Below are positions 46,253-56,838 of a DNA stretch of 64,000 nucleotides, piece by piece. Numbering within the stretch: the stretch's first letter is position 1; each line of letters begins with the position of its first letter. A program made the translations under genes and the position numbers. This stretch comes from Colwellia sp. Lineage in GTDB: Bacteria; Pseudomonadota; Gammaproteobacteria; Enterobacterales; Alteromonadaceae. The DNA lies in the NCBI GenBank assembly GCA_020630795.1, contig JAHDIK010000002.1, positions 81,972 to 145,971 of the forward strand, written 5' to 3'. The notes under the pieces are model-generated. The model was not told the DNA's origin. It was given only the letters and a program-made list of their open reading frames with translations, and did not search any database.

Positions 46253-49200
46253 AGAACACGGTCAAACTGAGTCAGAAGCAAAAGGTGAACTCGTAGGCGC
46301 TGATCCTAAGTTTGTTCATCTTCGAGTTCATAGCGACTTTTCAATGTGCGATGGGTTAAACAAAGTAAAACCTATTGTAAGTAAAGCCGCTGACTTAGGT
46401 ATGCCTTGTATTGCGTTGACCGACCAAACAAATTTATGTGGTTTAGTTAAGTATTATCATGCGACTCACGGTGCGGGTATAAAACCAATTATTGGCTCAG
46501 ATTTTTGGGTGCAAAGTGAAGAGCTAGGCGATGAGTTATTTAGGCTTGTTGTTTTAGCATCAAACAATAAAGGTTATAAAAATCTTACCGAACTAATTTC
46601 TAAAGCGTACCTTCGAGGACATATCAAAAACAGAGCTGTTATTGATAAAGAATGGCTTGTTGAGTATTCAGAAGGTCTTATTTTATTGTCTGGTGGTCGT
46701 GAAGGCGATATAGGAATGGCGTTAACTAAAGGGAATATGCCTTTGGTTAATGAAATGGTTGCGTTTTATCAAGAGCATTTTGCAAACAACTTCTTTTTAG
46801 AGCTGATTAGAACAGGGCGTGATAATGAAGAAACGTATCTACATTTAGCAATAGAGTTAGCTCAACAGTCAGGTTTACCAGTAGTTGCTACGAATGAAGT
46901 TGTTTTTCTAACAGAAGAAAACTTTGACGCACATGAAATTCGCGTAGCGATTCATGACGGCTTTACACTTGACGATAAGCGTAGACCTAAACGTTACAGT
47001 AAAGAACAATATTTACGTTCAGAACAAGAGATGTGCGATCTCTTTAGTGATATCCCTGAAGCGCTCGAAAACTCTGTAGAAATTGCCAAGCGCTGTAATG
47101 TCACGGTAACTCTCGGAGAGTACGTTTTACCAGACTTTCCAACCGAAGGTTTGAGTATTGAAGATTACCTTGTCAAGGTTTCAGAAGAAGGGCTACAAGA
47201 GCGTTTAGAGTTTCTTTTTGATAAAGACGCACCTGATTTTGAAGAAAAGCGAAAACCGTATGACGAGCGCTTGAAAGTTGAGCTCGAAGTTATTAACAAT
47301 ATGGGGTTTCCTGGTTACTTCTTAATCGTAATGGAATTTATCCAGTGGAGTAAAGATAACAATATTCCAGTAGGGCCTGGTCGTGGTTCCGGTGCCGGTT
47401 CCTTGGTCGCATACGCTCAAAAAATTACCGACTTAGATCCATTAGAATATGATTTACTTTTCGAACGTTTCCTAAACCCTGAACGTGTATCAATGCCTGA
47501 TTTTGACGTCGATTTTTGTATGGATCGTCGAGATGAAGTAATCGATCATACCGCTGAACTATATGGTCGAGATGCAGTATCACAAATTATCACCTTCGGT
47601 ACTATGGCTGCAAAAGCCGTAATACGTGATGTTGGTCGTGTGTTAGGTCACCCCTATGGTTTTGTTGATCGTATTTCAAAACTAATACCGCCAGATCCAG
47701 GTATGACTTTAGCAAAAGCGTTCGAAGCTGAGCCAAAGTTACCCGAAGCGTATGCTCAAGATAGCGATGTAAAAGATTTAATAGATATGTGTCGTATCTT
47801 AGAAGGTACTACACGTAATGCGGGTAAGCATGCTGGTGGAGTTGTTATTTCACCAACAACGATCACTGACTTTGCACCTTTGTATTGTGATGAAGAAGGT
47901 AAAAATCCAGTAACACAGTTTGATAAAAACGACGTGGAAGATGCTGGCCTTGTAAAGTTTGACTTCTTAGGTTTACGTACACTGACTATCTTGCAGTGGG
48001 CAATTGAAATGGCCGATGAAAAGCTGCTTAAAGAAGGCAAAGAGCCTATAGATATTGCGAGTATTGATTTAGAAGATAAAGCCAGTTTTAAAGTATTACT
48101 AGCGTCAGAAACAACCGCCGTATTCCAGCTTGAATCAAGTGGTATGAAGTCACTTATCGCTAAATTAAAGCCTGATTGCTTTGAAGATATTATCGCACTG
48201 GTTGCACTTTTTAGGCCTGGTCCGTTGCAGTCAGGTATGGTTGATAACTTTATTGAGCGAAAACACGGTCGAGAAGAAATTAGTTACCCAGATGCTACTT
48301 GGCAACATGAAGATTTAAAACCCATCCTTGAACCAACTTACGGCATTATTTTATATCAAGAGCAAGTAATGCAAATTGCACAGGTGCTTGCTGGCTATAC
48401 GCTTGGTGGCGCCGACATGCTACGTCGTGCAATGGGTAAGAAAAAACCTGAAGAAATGGCAAAGCAACGTGCAGGTTTTGAGCAAGGAGCTATCAACCGT
48501 GGGGTAGATGGTGAACTAGCCATGAAAATTTTCGACTTGGTTGAAAAATTCGCTGGTTATGGTTTCAACAAGTCTCACTCTGCCGCTTATGCATTGGTTT
48601 CATATCAAACCTTATGGATGAAAACCCATTACCCGGCTCCTTTTATGGCAGCTGTTATGTCGGCAGATATGGACAACACCGATAAAATCGTCACCTTGGT
48701 CGATGAATGTTCAAACATGGGCATCGACCTATTACCACCTGACGTAAATGCAGGCCAATATAAGTTTACGGTAAATGAAGAAAATCAAATTGTTTATGGA
48801 ATAGGCGCAGTAAAAGGGGTAGGTGAAGGACCTATTGAGGCTATTATTGAAGCTAGGCTTTCTGGTGGCCCATTTGTTGATCTTTTTGATTTTTGTGCAC
48901 GAGTAGACCTTAAAAAAACAAACAAACGAATACTCGAAAAATTAATAAAAGCAGGTGCAATGGACAATCTTGGTCCTCATCGCGCTGCATTAAATGAATC
49001 ATTGCCAGAAGCGATTAAAGCGGCAGAACAACATGCTAAAGCTCAGGCTATCGGCCAAAATGATTTGTTTGGATTGATTAACGAAGAGCCAGAAGATACA
49101 CGCCAAGCATTTAAAGATGTTCCTAAATGGGCTGAAGAAGTTTGGCTAAACGGCGAAAAAGAAACGCTAGGATTATATCTAACAGGGCATCCGATAAACC

Positions 49201-49778
49201 GATTCTTATCAGAAATTAAACACTACAGCAGTGGACGTTTAGTTTCTATGCAGCCAACTAATAAAGACAAAACAACGGTCGCTGTTGGTTTAGTACTAGG
49301 CGTGCGTGTTATGGTGAATAAACGAGGTAGGCGTTGGGCCCTTGTTACGCTTGATGATAAGAGTGCTCGTATGGATATTCGACTTTTTCCAGACGACTAT
49401 GATACCTTTGCAGAGCTTCTTGTTACGGATGCTATTTTAGTGTGTAGCGGACAGGTCAGCTTTGATGAATATTCAGGTGGTATTACAATGACCGCCCGAG
49501 ATATAATGACGATTGCTGATGCTCGAGAAAATTACGTCACTTCACTTGATTTAAAAGTGAATAGAGCATCGGTAGGTAGCAATTTTATAGAAGAATTTAC
49601 ACAAGTACTGTCTCCTTATAAAGATGGTACTTGTCCAGTTCGAGTGTTTTACGAGCGTGAAGAAGCGCACGGAATGCTTGAGCTAGGGGTACAATGGCGA
49701 ATCACTCCAGAAGATGCATTACTGCATGATCTAAGAACATTACTTGGAGAAGAGTGCTTGGCGTTACAATTTAAATAA
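46245..49778 (+). CDS. dnaE: DNA polymerase III alpha subunit
   Basis: DnaE is the replicative polymerase. Starting at ATG 46245 it is 1177 residues: N-terminal PHP domain ([19 protein letters not shown]), the C-family polymerase core with [15 protein letters not shown] and the catalytic aspartates of [17 protein letters not shown], a helix-hairpin-helix region and an OB fold near the C-terminus, ending with the tau-binding tail. The longer frame from 46218 only extends further into rnhB. Family length is about 1160, so it is complete. Confidence 0.98.
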   Translation: MSEEHGQTESEAKGELVGADPKFVHLRVHSDFSMCDGLNKVKPIVSKAADLGMPCIALTDQTNLCGLVKYYHATHGAGIKPIIGSDFWVQSEELGDELFRLVVLASNNKGYKNLTELISKAYLRGHIKNRAVIDKEWLVEYSEGLILLSGGREGDIGMALTKGNMPLVNEMVAFYQEHFANNFFLELIRTGRDNEETYLHLAIELAQQSGLPVVATNEVVFLTEENFDAHEIRVAIHDGFTLDDKRRPKRYSKEQYLRSEQEMCDLFSDIPEALENSVEIAKRCNVTVTLGEYVLPDFPTEGLSIEDYLVKVSEEGLQERLEFLFDKDAPDFEEKRKPYDERLKVELEVINNMGFPGYFLIVMEFIQWSKDNNIPVGPGRGSGAGSLVAYAQKITDLDPLEYDLLFERFLNPERVSMPDFDVDFCMDRRDEVIDHTAELYGRDAVSQIITFGTMAAKAVIRDVGRVLGHPYGFVDRISKLIPPDPGMTLAKAFEAEPKLPEAYAQDSDVKDLIDMCRILEGTTRNAGKHAGGVVISPTTITDFAPLYCDEEGKNPVTQFDKNDVEDAGLVKFDFLGLRTLTILQWAIEMADEKLLKEGKEPIDIASIDLEDKASFKVLLASETTAVFQLESSGMKSLIAKLKPDCFEDIIALVALFRPGPLQSGMVDNFIERKHGREEISYPDATWQHEDLKPILEPTYGIILYQEQVMQIAQVLAGYTLGGADMLRRAMGKKKPEEMAKQRAGFEQGAINRGVDGELAMKIFDLVEKFAGYGFNKSHSAAYALVSYQTLWMKTHYPAPFMAAVMSADMDNTDKIVTLVDECSNMGIDLLPPDVNAGQYKFTVNEENQIVYGIGAVKGVGEGPIEAIIEARLSGGPFVDLFDFCARVDLKKTNKRILEKLIKAGAMDNLGPHRAALNESLPEAIKAAEQHAKAQAIGQNDLFGLINEEPEDTRQAFKDVPKWAEEVWLNGEKETLGLYLTGHPINRFLSEIKHYSSGRLVSMQPTNKDKTTVAVGLVLGVRVMVNKRGRRWALVTLDDKSARMDIRLFPDDYDTFAELLVTDAILVCSGQVSFDEYSGGITMTARDIMTIADARENYVTSLDLKVNRASVGSNFIEEFTQVLSPYKDGTCPVRVFYEREEAHGMLELGVQWRITPEDALLHDLRTLLGEECLALQFK

Positions 49779-49818
49779 GAGTTGACACACAACTCAAGGA
49801 CTTAGGTAATACTTTCAT

Positions 49819-50775
49819 ATGTCACTAAATTTTTTAGACTTTGAACAACCCATATCAGAGCTTGAAGCAAAAATAGAAGAACTACAGTCGGTTAGTACCG
49901 GACAAGATGATGATGTAGATCTTGAAGAGCAAATTTTACAACTTCGTGAAAAAAACAAAGAAAGAACGAAGAAAATCTTTGCAAACCTAGACCCTTGGCA
50001 AACGGCTCGTGTAGCACGTCATCCACAACGACCTTACACGCTTGACTATATTCCTCGTATGTTTACAGAATTTGACGAGCTTGCTGGTGATAGAGCATAC
50101 GCAGACGACAGTGCTATTGTAGCCGGTACCGCACGTTTAGATGGACGTCCAGTAATGGTTATTGGTCATCAAAAAGGTCGTTCAACCAGCGAAAAAGTAC
50201 ACCGTAATTTCGGTATGCCACGTCCAGAAGGTTACCGTAAAGCGTTGCGTTTAATGAAAATGGCAGAAAGGTTTAACATGCCAATCATTACATTTATCGA
50301 TACTCCAGGTGCATACCCAGGAATTGGTGCTGAAGAGCGTGGTCAATCAGAAGCGATTGCAACCAACTTAAAAGAAATGGCTAGATTGACTGTTCCAATT
50401 GTATGTACTGTTATTGGTGAAGGTGGTTCTGGTGGTGCACTAGCTATTGGTGTAGGTGATTGTGTAAATATGTTGCAGTACTCTACTTACTCAGTAATTT
50501 CACCAGAAGGTTGTGCGTCAATTTTATGGAAAACAGCTGAAAAAGCACCAACAGCAGCAGAAGCTATGGGAATTACAGCTGAACGTATTAAAGAGCTAGA
50601 GCTTATTGATAATGTAGTTGAAGAACCTTTAGGTGGTGCTCACCGTGATATGGATTTAATGGGCGAAACGCTTAAGCAAGAAATCCTTAAAAATCTAGCT
50701 GAGCTAGAAGACCTTTCTAAAGAAGAGTTAATTGAACGTCGTTACGACCGTTTAATGTCTTTTGGATACTGCTAA
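49819..50775 (+). CDS. accA: acetyl-CoA carboxylase carboxyltransferase subunit alpha
   Basis: AccA with AccD transfers the carboxyl from carboxybiotin to acetyl-CoA, making malonyl-CoA. The 318-residue protein shows [39 protein letters not shown], the crotonase-fold oxyanion segments [19 protein letters not shown] and [15 protein letters not shown]. It follows dnaE by 40 bp, the usual neighbour. Confidence 0.98.
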   Translation: MSLNFLDFEQPISELEAKIEELQSVSTGQDDDVDLEEQILQLREKNKERTKKIFANLDPWQTARVARHPQRPYTLDYIPRMFTEFDELAGDRAYADDSAIVAGTARLDGRPVMVIGHQKGRSTSEKVHRNFGMPRPEGYRKALRLMKMAERFNMPIITFIDTPGAYPGIGAEERGQSEAIATNLKEMARLTVPIVCTVIGEGGSGGALAIGVGDCVNMLQYSTYSVISPEGCASILWKTAEKAPTAAEAMGITAERIKELELIDNVVEEPLGGAHRDMDLMGETLKQEILKNLAELEDLSKEELIERRYDRLMSFGYC

Positions 50776-50942
50776 ACTCATAGCTACACTTGGTAGCTAG
50801 AACATTCATCCAGCTTTTTTGATTATTTCAACTAAAACAGAAAAGCTGGATATATTCTCTTTCTCATTCGAATAATTCCTGCTTTTGTAATATTATCGCC
50901 AGTTATATATGTTGTTACGCGACTTAATCACCAAGGCGAATC

Positions 50943-52346
50943 ATGTCTATTATTGAAACAACGCTGTTTAGTTACTTTTCAAAGCACCCTGAAAAAGACA
51001 TTTTAATTGCTTACAGCGGCGGTGTAGATTCTCAAGTGCTGTTACATGCGCTTTATCAACTTGTTTCAGAAAAAAAAGTGGTCAATACGCTCCGTGTAAT
51101 ACATGTAAATCATGGGTTAAGCGATAACGCAGAATACTGGGAATCTTTTGCGCAACAAGAGTGTGCTAAAAGAAACGTTCCTATATATATCGAACGTGTT
51201 AACGTTGAAAACAAACCTCAACATAGCTTAGAAGCTTTGGCGCGCGACGCGAGATATAAAGCGATTAAGGATACCGTTTCAGACAACACGATTGTTGTTA
51301 CAGGGCATCACAACGACGACCAAGCAGAAACCTTTTTACTCGCCTTAAAGCGAGGTTCTGGTGTTAAAGGCTTGTCATCAATGCAGCGTGAAACTAATTT
51401 AGGTAAAGCAGTATTAGCTCGGCCACTATTAGTGGTTAGCAGGGCAGATATAGAGCATTACGCGCAAGATAATCAACTTTCATGGATTGAAGATGAGTCT
51501 AATGATGACAAAACGTTTGATCGAAATTTTATTCGTCACGATGTTATGCCTGTTATTACAGGACGATGGCCAAGCTTTTTAAAAACCTTAAATCGCAGTA
51601 CTGAACATTGCCAAGAGAGTAGCCAACTACTTATAGAGCTTGCACAGCAAGATCTCGAGTTATGTAACGCAAATAATACTCGATTATCTATTTCACCACT
51701 GCTCGAGTTGTCGAGTGCACGATTCAATAATGTTATTCGTTTCTTCCTTGAACAACACGATTGTTTAATGCCAAGTCGATCTCAACTTGTAGAGCTGCGT
51801 CAGCAATTGCTATCAGATGGTGATAAATCTCCAGCGGTAAAAGTTGGAGAACATTGGATGAGACGATATAGAGAGCATGTATACCTAACGCCTGAACTTA
51901 TTGATGTATCTAACTATGAACAAGAAATTGCATTTGATGATAGCGAAGAGTCAAGTGTTAACATAGAGCTGCCTCAAAAGCTTGGAACACTCGTGTTTAG
52001 TCAATCTAAAAATATTGATGAAACGTCTATAACACCTAATAAACATAATATATTGATTGCTCCTCCCAAAGTAGGGCAAACTATTACGTTGAGTTTTAAG
52101 CATACCAACCCTAGTTGTTTACCTGAATATCGACAGAAATCACGTCCATTAAAAAAGGTGCTACAAGAACTGCATATACCTACTTGGGAGCGTAAACGCT
52201 TACCGTTTCTTTATTATGATAACGAACTTGTTGCAGTATTAGGTCACTTTGTTTGTAAACCATATATAGCTATAAATGAAGAAGAGAAAATCGTGGTGTC
52301 TTGGTTGCTAGGTGAAGAGTCACAACTAAAGAAAAAGAGTTATTGA
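50943..52346 (+). CDS. tilS: tRNA(Ile)-lysidine synthase
   Basis: TilS attaches lysine to C34 of tRNA-Ile(CAU), changing its identity from Met to Ile codon AUA. The 467-residue protein has the PP-loop SGGVDS (residues 25-30), VTGHHNDDQAETFLLALKRGSGVKGL, and the C-terminal substrate-binding domains ending near LGHFVCKPYI. It follows accA by 167 bp. Length matches long-form TilS of gammaproteobacteria. Confidence 0.96.
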   Translation: MSIIETTLFSYFSKHPEKDILIAYSGGVDSQVLLHALYQLVSEKKVVNTLRVIHVNHGLSDNAEYWESFAQQECAKRNVPIYIERVNVENKPQHSLEALARDARYKAIKDTVSDNTIVVTGHHNDDQAETFLLALKRGSGVKGLSSMQRETNLGKAVLARPLLVVSRADIEHYAQDNQLSWIEDESNDDKTFDRNFIRHDVMPVITGRWPSFLKTLNRSTEHCQESSQLLIELAQQDLELCNANNTRLSISPLLELSSARFNNVIRFFLEQHDCLMPSRSQLVELRQQLLSDGDKSPAVKVGEHWMRRYREHVYLTPELIDVSNYEQEIAFDDSEESSVNIELPQKLGTLVFSQSKNIDETSITPNKHNILIAPPKVGQTITLSFKHTNPSCLPEYRQKSRPLKKVLQELHIPTWERKRLPFLYYDNELVAVLGHFVCKPYIAINEEEKIVVSWLLGEESQLKKKSY

Positions 52347-52389
52347 TTAGCTTATTGTGTAACAAGGTAACCAATAACTTATATACTTT

Positions 52390-53613
52390 TTATTTGTTTA
52401 GGTGATGAGATGCAGCAGCCGAAAATACAACATCGGTCGAACTATTTAATGCGGTTTCTGCAGAATCTTGAATTACACCAATAATAAAGCCTATCGCAAC
52501 AACTTGCATTGCCACGTCGTTAGAAATACCAAAAAGGCTACAAGCTAATGGAATTAATAATAACGAACCACCTGCAACACCCGAAGCTCCACAAGCCGAT
52601 ATTGAAGCCACAACGCTAAGCAATAAAGCAGTAGTAAAATCTACATTAATATTCAGCGAATTTGCAGCGGCTAATGTTAATACTGTTATGGTAATTGCCG
52701 CTCCAGCCATATTGATGGTTGCACCTAATGGAATTGAAACTGAATACGTATCTTCGTGTAAGTTTAGTTTTTTACATAACGCCATATTTACAGGAATGTT
52801 CGCTGCTGAACTTCTTGTGAAAAACGCGGTAATACCTGATTCTCTTAAACACGTTAAAATTAGTGGATATGGATTTTTCTTCGTGATTATGTAAACAATT
52901 AACGGGTTTACGACTAAGGCAATAATTAACATAGCACCAAGCAAAACGGCTAACAGCTGGCTGTATTGTGCTAAAATCGAGAAACCAGTTGTTGCAATAG
53001 TATTTGCAACTAAACCGAAAATACCGATAGGCGCGAAGCGAATTACAAGTTTTACAATACTTGATACAGCGTTACTCAAGTCGAGCACCATAGTTTTGCT
53101 ATTTTCATTTGCCGATTTTAATGCAAACCCAAGCCCTAACCCCCAAGCTAGAACTGCTATAAAATTTCCGTTAGCCACTGCTGTAACTGGGTTTTCAACA
53201 ACTTTAAAAGCTAAGTTTGTTAACACCTCTGATAAACCTTGAGGAGGGTTAGCAGTTGCTCCAGCTAAATCTAGGGTTAAACTTGTAGGAAACACATAGC
53301 TTAATACAACAGCGGTGAATGCCGCACACAATGTTCCTATTAAGTATAAACCTACGATTGGCTTTAAATTAGCATCGCTATTAGCTTTTTGGTTAGCAAT
53401 TGATGAAGCAACTAAAATAAGTACCAGTACTGGTGCAACAGCCTTTAATGCACTTACAAATAAGCTACCTAAAATGGCAAATGACTTTGCTGTTTCTGGT
53501 GATGCGACTGCAAGCACACTTGCGAGTATAATCGCAAAGATAATTTGGCTAACTAAGCTAGTTGATTTGAGTTTTTGAAATAGTGAAGGTGTTTCTGGGG
53601 TGTTTGTGGTCAT
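52390..53613 (-). CDS. sstT: serine/threonine:sodium symporter SstT
   Basis: A DAACS-family transporter of 407 residues with about eight membrane helices and two re-entrant loops. Diagnostic segments are [20 protein letters not shown], the [20 protein letters not shown] metal and substrate site, and [20 protein letters not shown]. It imports serine and threonine with Na+, consistent with a marine habitat. It converges on tilS and is monocistronic. The 230-bp upstream region is shared divergently with the second PhnA gene. Confidence 0.93.
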   Translation of the reverse strand: MTTNTPETPSLFQKLKSTSLVSQIIFAIILASVLAVASPETAKSFAILGSLFVSALKAVAPVLVLILVASSIANQKANSDANLKPIVGLYLIGTLCAAFTAVVLSYVFPTSLTLDLAGATANPPQGLSEVLTNLAFKVVENPVTAVANGNFIAVLAWGLGLGFALKSANENSKTMVLDLSNAVSSIVKLVIRFAPIGIFGLVANTIATTGFSILAQYSQLLAVLLGAMLIIALVVNPLIVYIITKKNPYPLILTCLRESGITAFFTRSSAANIPVNMALCKKLNLHEDTYSVSIPLGATINMAGAAITITVLTLAAANSLNINVDFTTALLLSVVASISACGASGVAGGSLLLIPLACSLFGISNDVAMQVVAIGFIIGVIQDSAETALNSSTDVVFSAAASHHLNK

Positions 53614-53794
53614 AAAATAAACCTAGGTTATTGTTCTTTTTATTTAACAGAAAATTTGTTTAACCGTCATAAACTGTTAGCGTGAATCGACAGTTTTTCC
53701 TATTGGTACGGGATTGTCTAGTACAATTCGATTAAGTCACTATTTTATGTGTCAATTAACCGTTACTTTCGTATTTATTTTTATGGCTTGAGCG

Positions 53795-53810
53795 TATAAT
53801 TACACCCTTA
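53795..53810 (+). promoter_or_regulatory. -10 element of the second PhnA gene
   Basis: A perfect TATAAT at 53795-53800 lies about 48 bp before the ATG in the sstT/PhnA divergent region. No good -35 match is seen at the normal spacing. Confidence 0.5.
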
Positions 53811-53847
53811 AAATAATCTTAACTATTGACGCTAATTAGGAACCTAA

Positions 53848-54417
53848 ATGCCTGCCAAGAATGCTCTAGAACAACGTAGTAATAATAGCTGTGAGTTGTG
53901 TACGTCATCGACTAATTTATCCGTTTATCCGGTTCCACCAAGTAGTGATTTAAGTGCTCAACAAAGCATTTTAGTTTGTGATACGTGCCACCCACAGATT
54001 GAAGGTGACAACCCGTTAGACATCAATCACTGGCGTTGTTTATCTGACAGTATGTGGAATCAAGAGCCAGCAGTGCAAGTTATGTCTTATAGAATGCTGC
54101 ATAGATTATCTACCGAAAGCTGGGCACAAGACGCATTAGATATGATTTACATGGAAGACGACGTTAAAACATGGGCAGAACAAGGTATTGCCGCAGCTGA
54201 ACGTGAAGGACCTACTCGTGATAGTAATGGTGCTGAATTACATGATGGTGATGATGTTACTTTAATTAAAGATCTGAAAGTAAAAGGAGCAAACTTTACT
54301 GCAAAACAAGGAACGTTAGTTAGAGGTATTACATTAACAGACAATCCTGAGCATATTGAAGGTAAAGTAAACGGAACCAGAATTGTACTCGTGTCTGCGT
54401 ATTTGAAAAAAGCATAA
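53848..54417 (+). CDS. PhnA-domain protein with extended zinc-ribbon N-terminus
   Basis: A 189-residue protein with paired cysteines C15-x2-C18 and C44-x2-C47 (a PhnA zinc ribbon), an intermediate helical segment (WRCLSDSMWNQEPAVQVMSYRML) and a C-terminal PhnA domain (DSNGAELHDGDDVTLIKDLKVKGANFTAKQGTLVRG). The C-terminal half is clearly paralogous to the shorter protein at 3913-4254. The physiological role of either is unknown. It has its own -10 element and is divergent from sstT. Confidence 0.85.
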   Translation: MPAKNALEQRSNNSCELCTSSTNLSVYPVPPSSDLSAQQSILVCDTCHPQIEGDNPLDINHWRCLSDSMWNQEPAVQVMSYRMLHRLSTESWAQDALDMIYMEDDVKTWAEQGIAAAEREGPTRDSNGAELHDGDDVTLIKDLKVKGANFTAKQGTLVRGITLTDNPEHIEGKVNGTRIVLVSAYLKKA

Positions 54418-54514
54418 TACGAACAATATGTATCTAATGGTTGCTTAGTTTGGGCTTTGTAACGTAAACAACCATTGTTAAAAAAATGCTACAGAGAGGG
54501 CAGGTAGCGCGATT

Positions 54515-54967
54515 TTAAAGCCACCGTCTCACATCTGTTAAATAATTTTGGTAATCTTCGCCAAAATTTTCAATGAGGGTTTGTTCCTCTGGAACTATTT
54601 GATACTTGCTGATAAACCAAATAAATAACGCAACGGGTAGCAGCGAAAGAAAGTTTTCACAAAATAGTGCCATGCTAAGCAAAAAAATAGCCATCGCTAA
54701 ATACATAGGATTGCGAGAGTACGCATAGATTCCTGTATTTACAATGACTGATGTTTTTTCAGGTGTTGTAGGGTTAACGGTTGTTTTATGTTTACTAAAT
54801 GAATATACCGCTAAAAACGCGACAACAATTGAAAACAGCATAAGTGAAGAGCTTATTACACCTCTCAGTGGTAATTTAAACTCGAATAACGGGAAGTATC
54901 TATTGAGTACTTCTATAAGTATAAGTGCAATAGCAACTTGGAAAATTGGTAGTACTTTGCGTTCCAT
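54515..54967 (-). CDS. isoprenylcysteine carboxylmethyltransferase-like membrane protein
   Basis: A 150-residue protein with four membrane helices and the ICMT/PEMT C-terminal signature: TGIYAYSRNPMYLAMAIFLL and VPEEQTLIENFGEDYQNYLTDVRRW, the S-adenosylmethionine-binding region. Bacterial members methylate lipids or small membrane substrates of mostly unknown identity. It is alone on the minus strand between the PhnA gene and the trhO terminator. Whether it is enzymatically active cannot be told. Confidence 0.85.
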   Translation of the reverse strand: MERKVLPIFQVAIALILIEVLNRYFPLFEFKLPLRGVISSSLMLFSIVVAFLAVYSFSKHKTTVNPTTPEKTSVIVNTGIYAYSRNPMYLAMAIFLLSMALFCENFLSLLPVALFIWFISKYQIVPEEQTLIENFGEDYQNYLTDVRRWL

Positions 54968-55050
54968 TGAATCTCCTTATTGTGGAATGTTTTGTTGGAT
55001 TGAGTTGAGTGGTAAAGTAACTCGTAGAATCAACGACTATCATAAATAAA

Positions 55051-55074
55051 AAACCGTAGGCAAAGCTACGGTTT
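55051..55074. terminator. terminator between the ICMT-like gene and trhO
   Basis: AAACCGTAG pairs with CTACGGTTT around GCAAAG. T-runs occur on both strands. It would chiefly stop the minus-strand trhO transcript. Confidence 0.8.
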
Positions 55075-55136
55075 TATCAAATAAAATATAAAAGCATGTG
55101 TGTGAATGATAGTTGTATTAACTATTTAATATTAAC

Positions 55137-56120
55137 TTATGCTTTTGTTTTAGCCTGTTCAGATTTACGTTGGCTTTTTTCTTCACGCTTTTTCTTAATC
55201 ACATTTTTTACATCACCACCAATGTGAGATTCACCACGTTGTTTAGCTAAATTAACTTGGCGTTCACGCTCTTTAAAGCCTGCTCTTTGTGCATCTGTGT
55301 ATTTGTCGATACATTTAGGGCAACTAACACCTTTTGTGTAATGTTCGCTTTTCTTGTCTTCTTCGGTAATTGGAAAACGACAAGCAAAACACTGATCGTA
55401 TTGACCTTGTTCTAAGCTATGATCAACTGCTACACGCCCATCAAATACAAAGCATTCACCTTCCCAAAGGGTTTCTTCTTGTGGCACTTCTTCAAGGTAT
55501 TTAAGAATACCACCTTCAAGATGATAAACATCTTCAAAGCCTTGATCTTTTAGGTAAGCTGTAGACTTTTCACAACGAATGCCACCTGTGCAGTACATTG
55601 CTACTTTTTTATGTTTGTTTTTGTCTAAATTCTTTTCAACGTATTCTGGAAATTCTCTGAAGGTTTCAGTATCAGGGTTTACAGCATTTTTGAATGTACC
55701 AATTTCTATTTCGTAGTCGTTACGAGTATCAATTAATAATACTTCTGGATCTGAAATTAACGCATTCCAATCTTTGGGTTTTACGTATGTGCCTACTGTA
55801 AGTGTTGGATCGATTCCTTCAACGCCCATGGTAACAATTTCTTTTTTCAATTTAACTTTTGTGCGTTGAAAAGGGTTTTCGTCGTTGTAAGAATATTTAA
55901 AAGAAAGTGGAGATAAACGCTCGTCGCTTTGTAAAAAACTTAATACGTTGTCTATTCCTACTTGAGGTCCTGCAATAGTGCCGTTAATACCTTCTTCAGC
56001 TAAAAGTAATGTACCTTTAACCTCGTTTTCTTCCATGGTTGAAAGTAGAGAAGGTTTGATGTTTTCGAAGTTTTCTAAACGCACAAACTTGTACAGTGCG
56101 CATACCGTAATATTTTTCAT
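55137..56120 (-). CDS. trhO: tRNA uridine(34) hydroxylase TrhO
   Basis: TrhO (YceA) uses O2 to hydroxylate U34 in tRNAs that read family codon boxes, a precursor of mo5U/cmo5U. The 327-residue protein has an N-terminal acylphosphatase-like domain ([40 protein letters not shown]), a rhodanese domain with active-site Cys177 in [12 protein letters not shown], and a C-terminal zinc-type tail ([13 protein letters not shown]). The SD is weak (ATGGG). The leader contains a hairpin resembling an anticodon arm at 56139-56157. Confidence 0.95.
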   Translation of the reverse strand: MKNITVCALYKFVRLENFENIKPSLLSTMEENEVKGTLLLAEEGINGTIAGPQVGIDNVLSFLQSDERLSPLSFKYSYNDENPFQRTKVKLKKEIVTMGVEGIDPTLTVGTYVKPKDWNALISDPEVLLIDTRNDYEIEIGTFKNAVNPDTETFREFPEYVEKNLDKNKHKKVAMYCTGGIRCEKSTAYLKDQGFEDVYHLEGGILKYLEEVPQEETLWEGECFVFDGRVAVDHSLEQGQYDQCFACRFPITEEDKKSEHYTKGVSCPKCIDKYTDAQRAGFKERERQVNLAKQRGESHIGGDVKNVIKKKREEKSQRKSEQAKTKA

Positions 56121-56138
56121 TATGTACCCATTGAACGA

Positions 56139-56157
56139 ACCAGATCGTAAGTCTGGT
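56139..56157 (-). promoter_or_regulatory. leader hairpin of trhO resembling a tRNA-Val(UAC) anticodon arm
   Basis: On the minus strand ACCAGA and UCUGGU form a six-pair stem around a seven-base loop CUUACGA, 18 nt before the trhO start codon. In tRNA numbering this places U33, anticodon UAC, G37 and A38, the layout of tRNA-Val(UAC), a known TrhO substrate. A role in autoregulation is inference. Confidence 0.45.
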
Positions 56158-56197
56158 GCTGTAGATTATGTTTAGCGATTTTACATTGTCGCGTGTA

Positions 56198-56229
56198 CCT
56201 AACTATGAGAGCCTACTCTCAAAATTAGG
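56198..56229 (-). promoter_or_regulatory. second hairpin at the presumed start of the trhO leader
   Basis: CCTAA-GAGAG and CTCTC-TTAGG form a two-part stem with internal loops. A minus-strand TAGAAT -10-like element lies just upstream (about 56236-56241), so transcription probably begins at this hairpin, giving a structured leader of about 110 nt. Confidence 0.4.
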
Positions 56230-56379
56230 GGCGCATTCTAGCAAATATATTGTTAGAAAAAAATAGTGTTTTACGCATATGCTTTTCATCAAGTTGTCAT
56301 GTTCCTTTAAATAATTAGTCATATTTTAACTTTAGAGTTTAGTTCGTTTTTAAATGAATTTTTTAAATAGGATTACAAT

Positions 56380-56553
56380 ATGAATAGTCTAGATATTTAT
56401 GAAATAGAAGAATTCTTTAACGAAGAAGCTGACGTACTAACGAGTAAACCAACGGTAAAAGCGAGTAAACGTAAATGGCGAGAAATTGAAAACTACAAAG
56501 AAAAACAAAGGTTACGCCGTGAGTTGCAAGAATATAGTCAGTACGGTTTGTAA
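56380..56553 (+). CDS. DUF3545 family small basic protein
   Basis: A 57-residue reading frame behind AGGA, MNSLDIYEIEEFFNEE at the N-terminus and KRKWREIENYKEKQRLRREL in the basic helical half. This layout, acidic helix then RKWREIE-type basic helix, matches the DUF3545 family of short gammaproteobacterial proteins. Function unknown. A DNA- or RNA-binding or ribosome-associated role is suggested only by charge. It is monocistronic with a terminator after it and is easily missed by length cut-offs. Confidence 0.82.
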   Translation: MNSLDIYEIEEFFNEEADVLTSKPTVKASKRKWREIENYKEKQRLRRELQEYSQYGL

Positions 56554-56581
56554 TTTAACTGTGGGCTAAAAAATACGTAAC

Positions 56582-56633
56582 GAGAGCATTATGTAGCTGT
56601 AATACTTGTGTTAGTTACATTGCGCTCTTTTTA
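56582..56633 (+). terminator. terminator after the DUF3545 gene
   Basis: GAGAGCATTATGTAGCT pairs imperfectly with AGTTACATTGCGCTC around a 15-base loop and is followed by five Ts. Confidence 0.7.
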
Positions 56634-56838
56634 TTTGTTAGTGTAGAAAACGTGTTTACTGTTTTGAGCACTTTGTTACTTCTGCTATTAATAGCGTGAT
56701 TTTTATCGTTTTATATCCTCTTTGTTTTTTCATGTTTTTGACCCCTATCATTGTTTTTCCAGATGGTTTCAATAAAGCCTTTTTAAATCGTTCGCAGGTA
56801 GGTAAAATTACACTTTTTGTTAACGACTATATTTTAAA

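Noticed and set aside
50781-50850. Two inverted repeats between accA and tilS (TAGCTAC/GTAGCTA and CCAGCTTTT/AAAAGCTGG)
   Set aside because: Neither is followed by a T-run on the plus strand, so I do not call a terminator.
53671-53697. CTGT...ACAG sequence resembling a LexA box upstream of sstT
   Set aside because: The spacing is 12 bases rather than 8, and the arms extend to AAACTGT/ACAGTTT followed by Ts, so it is a hairpin rather than an SOS box.
54436-54476. AATGGTTG/CAACCATT pairing after the second PhnA gene, considered as a terminator
   Set aside because: The loop is about 25 bases and the T-run is absent on the plus strand, so it is not a convincing terminator.
54744-55049. 101-codon plus-strand frame opposite the methyltransferase gene
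   Set aside because: It overlaps a well-supported membrane methyltransferase on the other strand and has no ribosome site or family resemblance.
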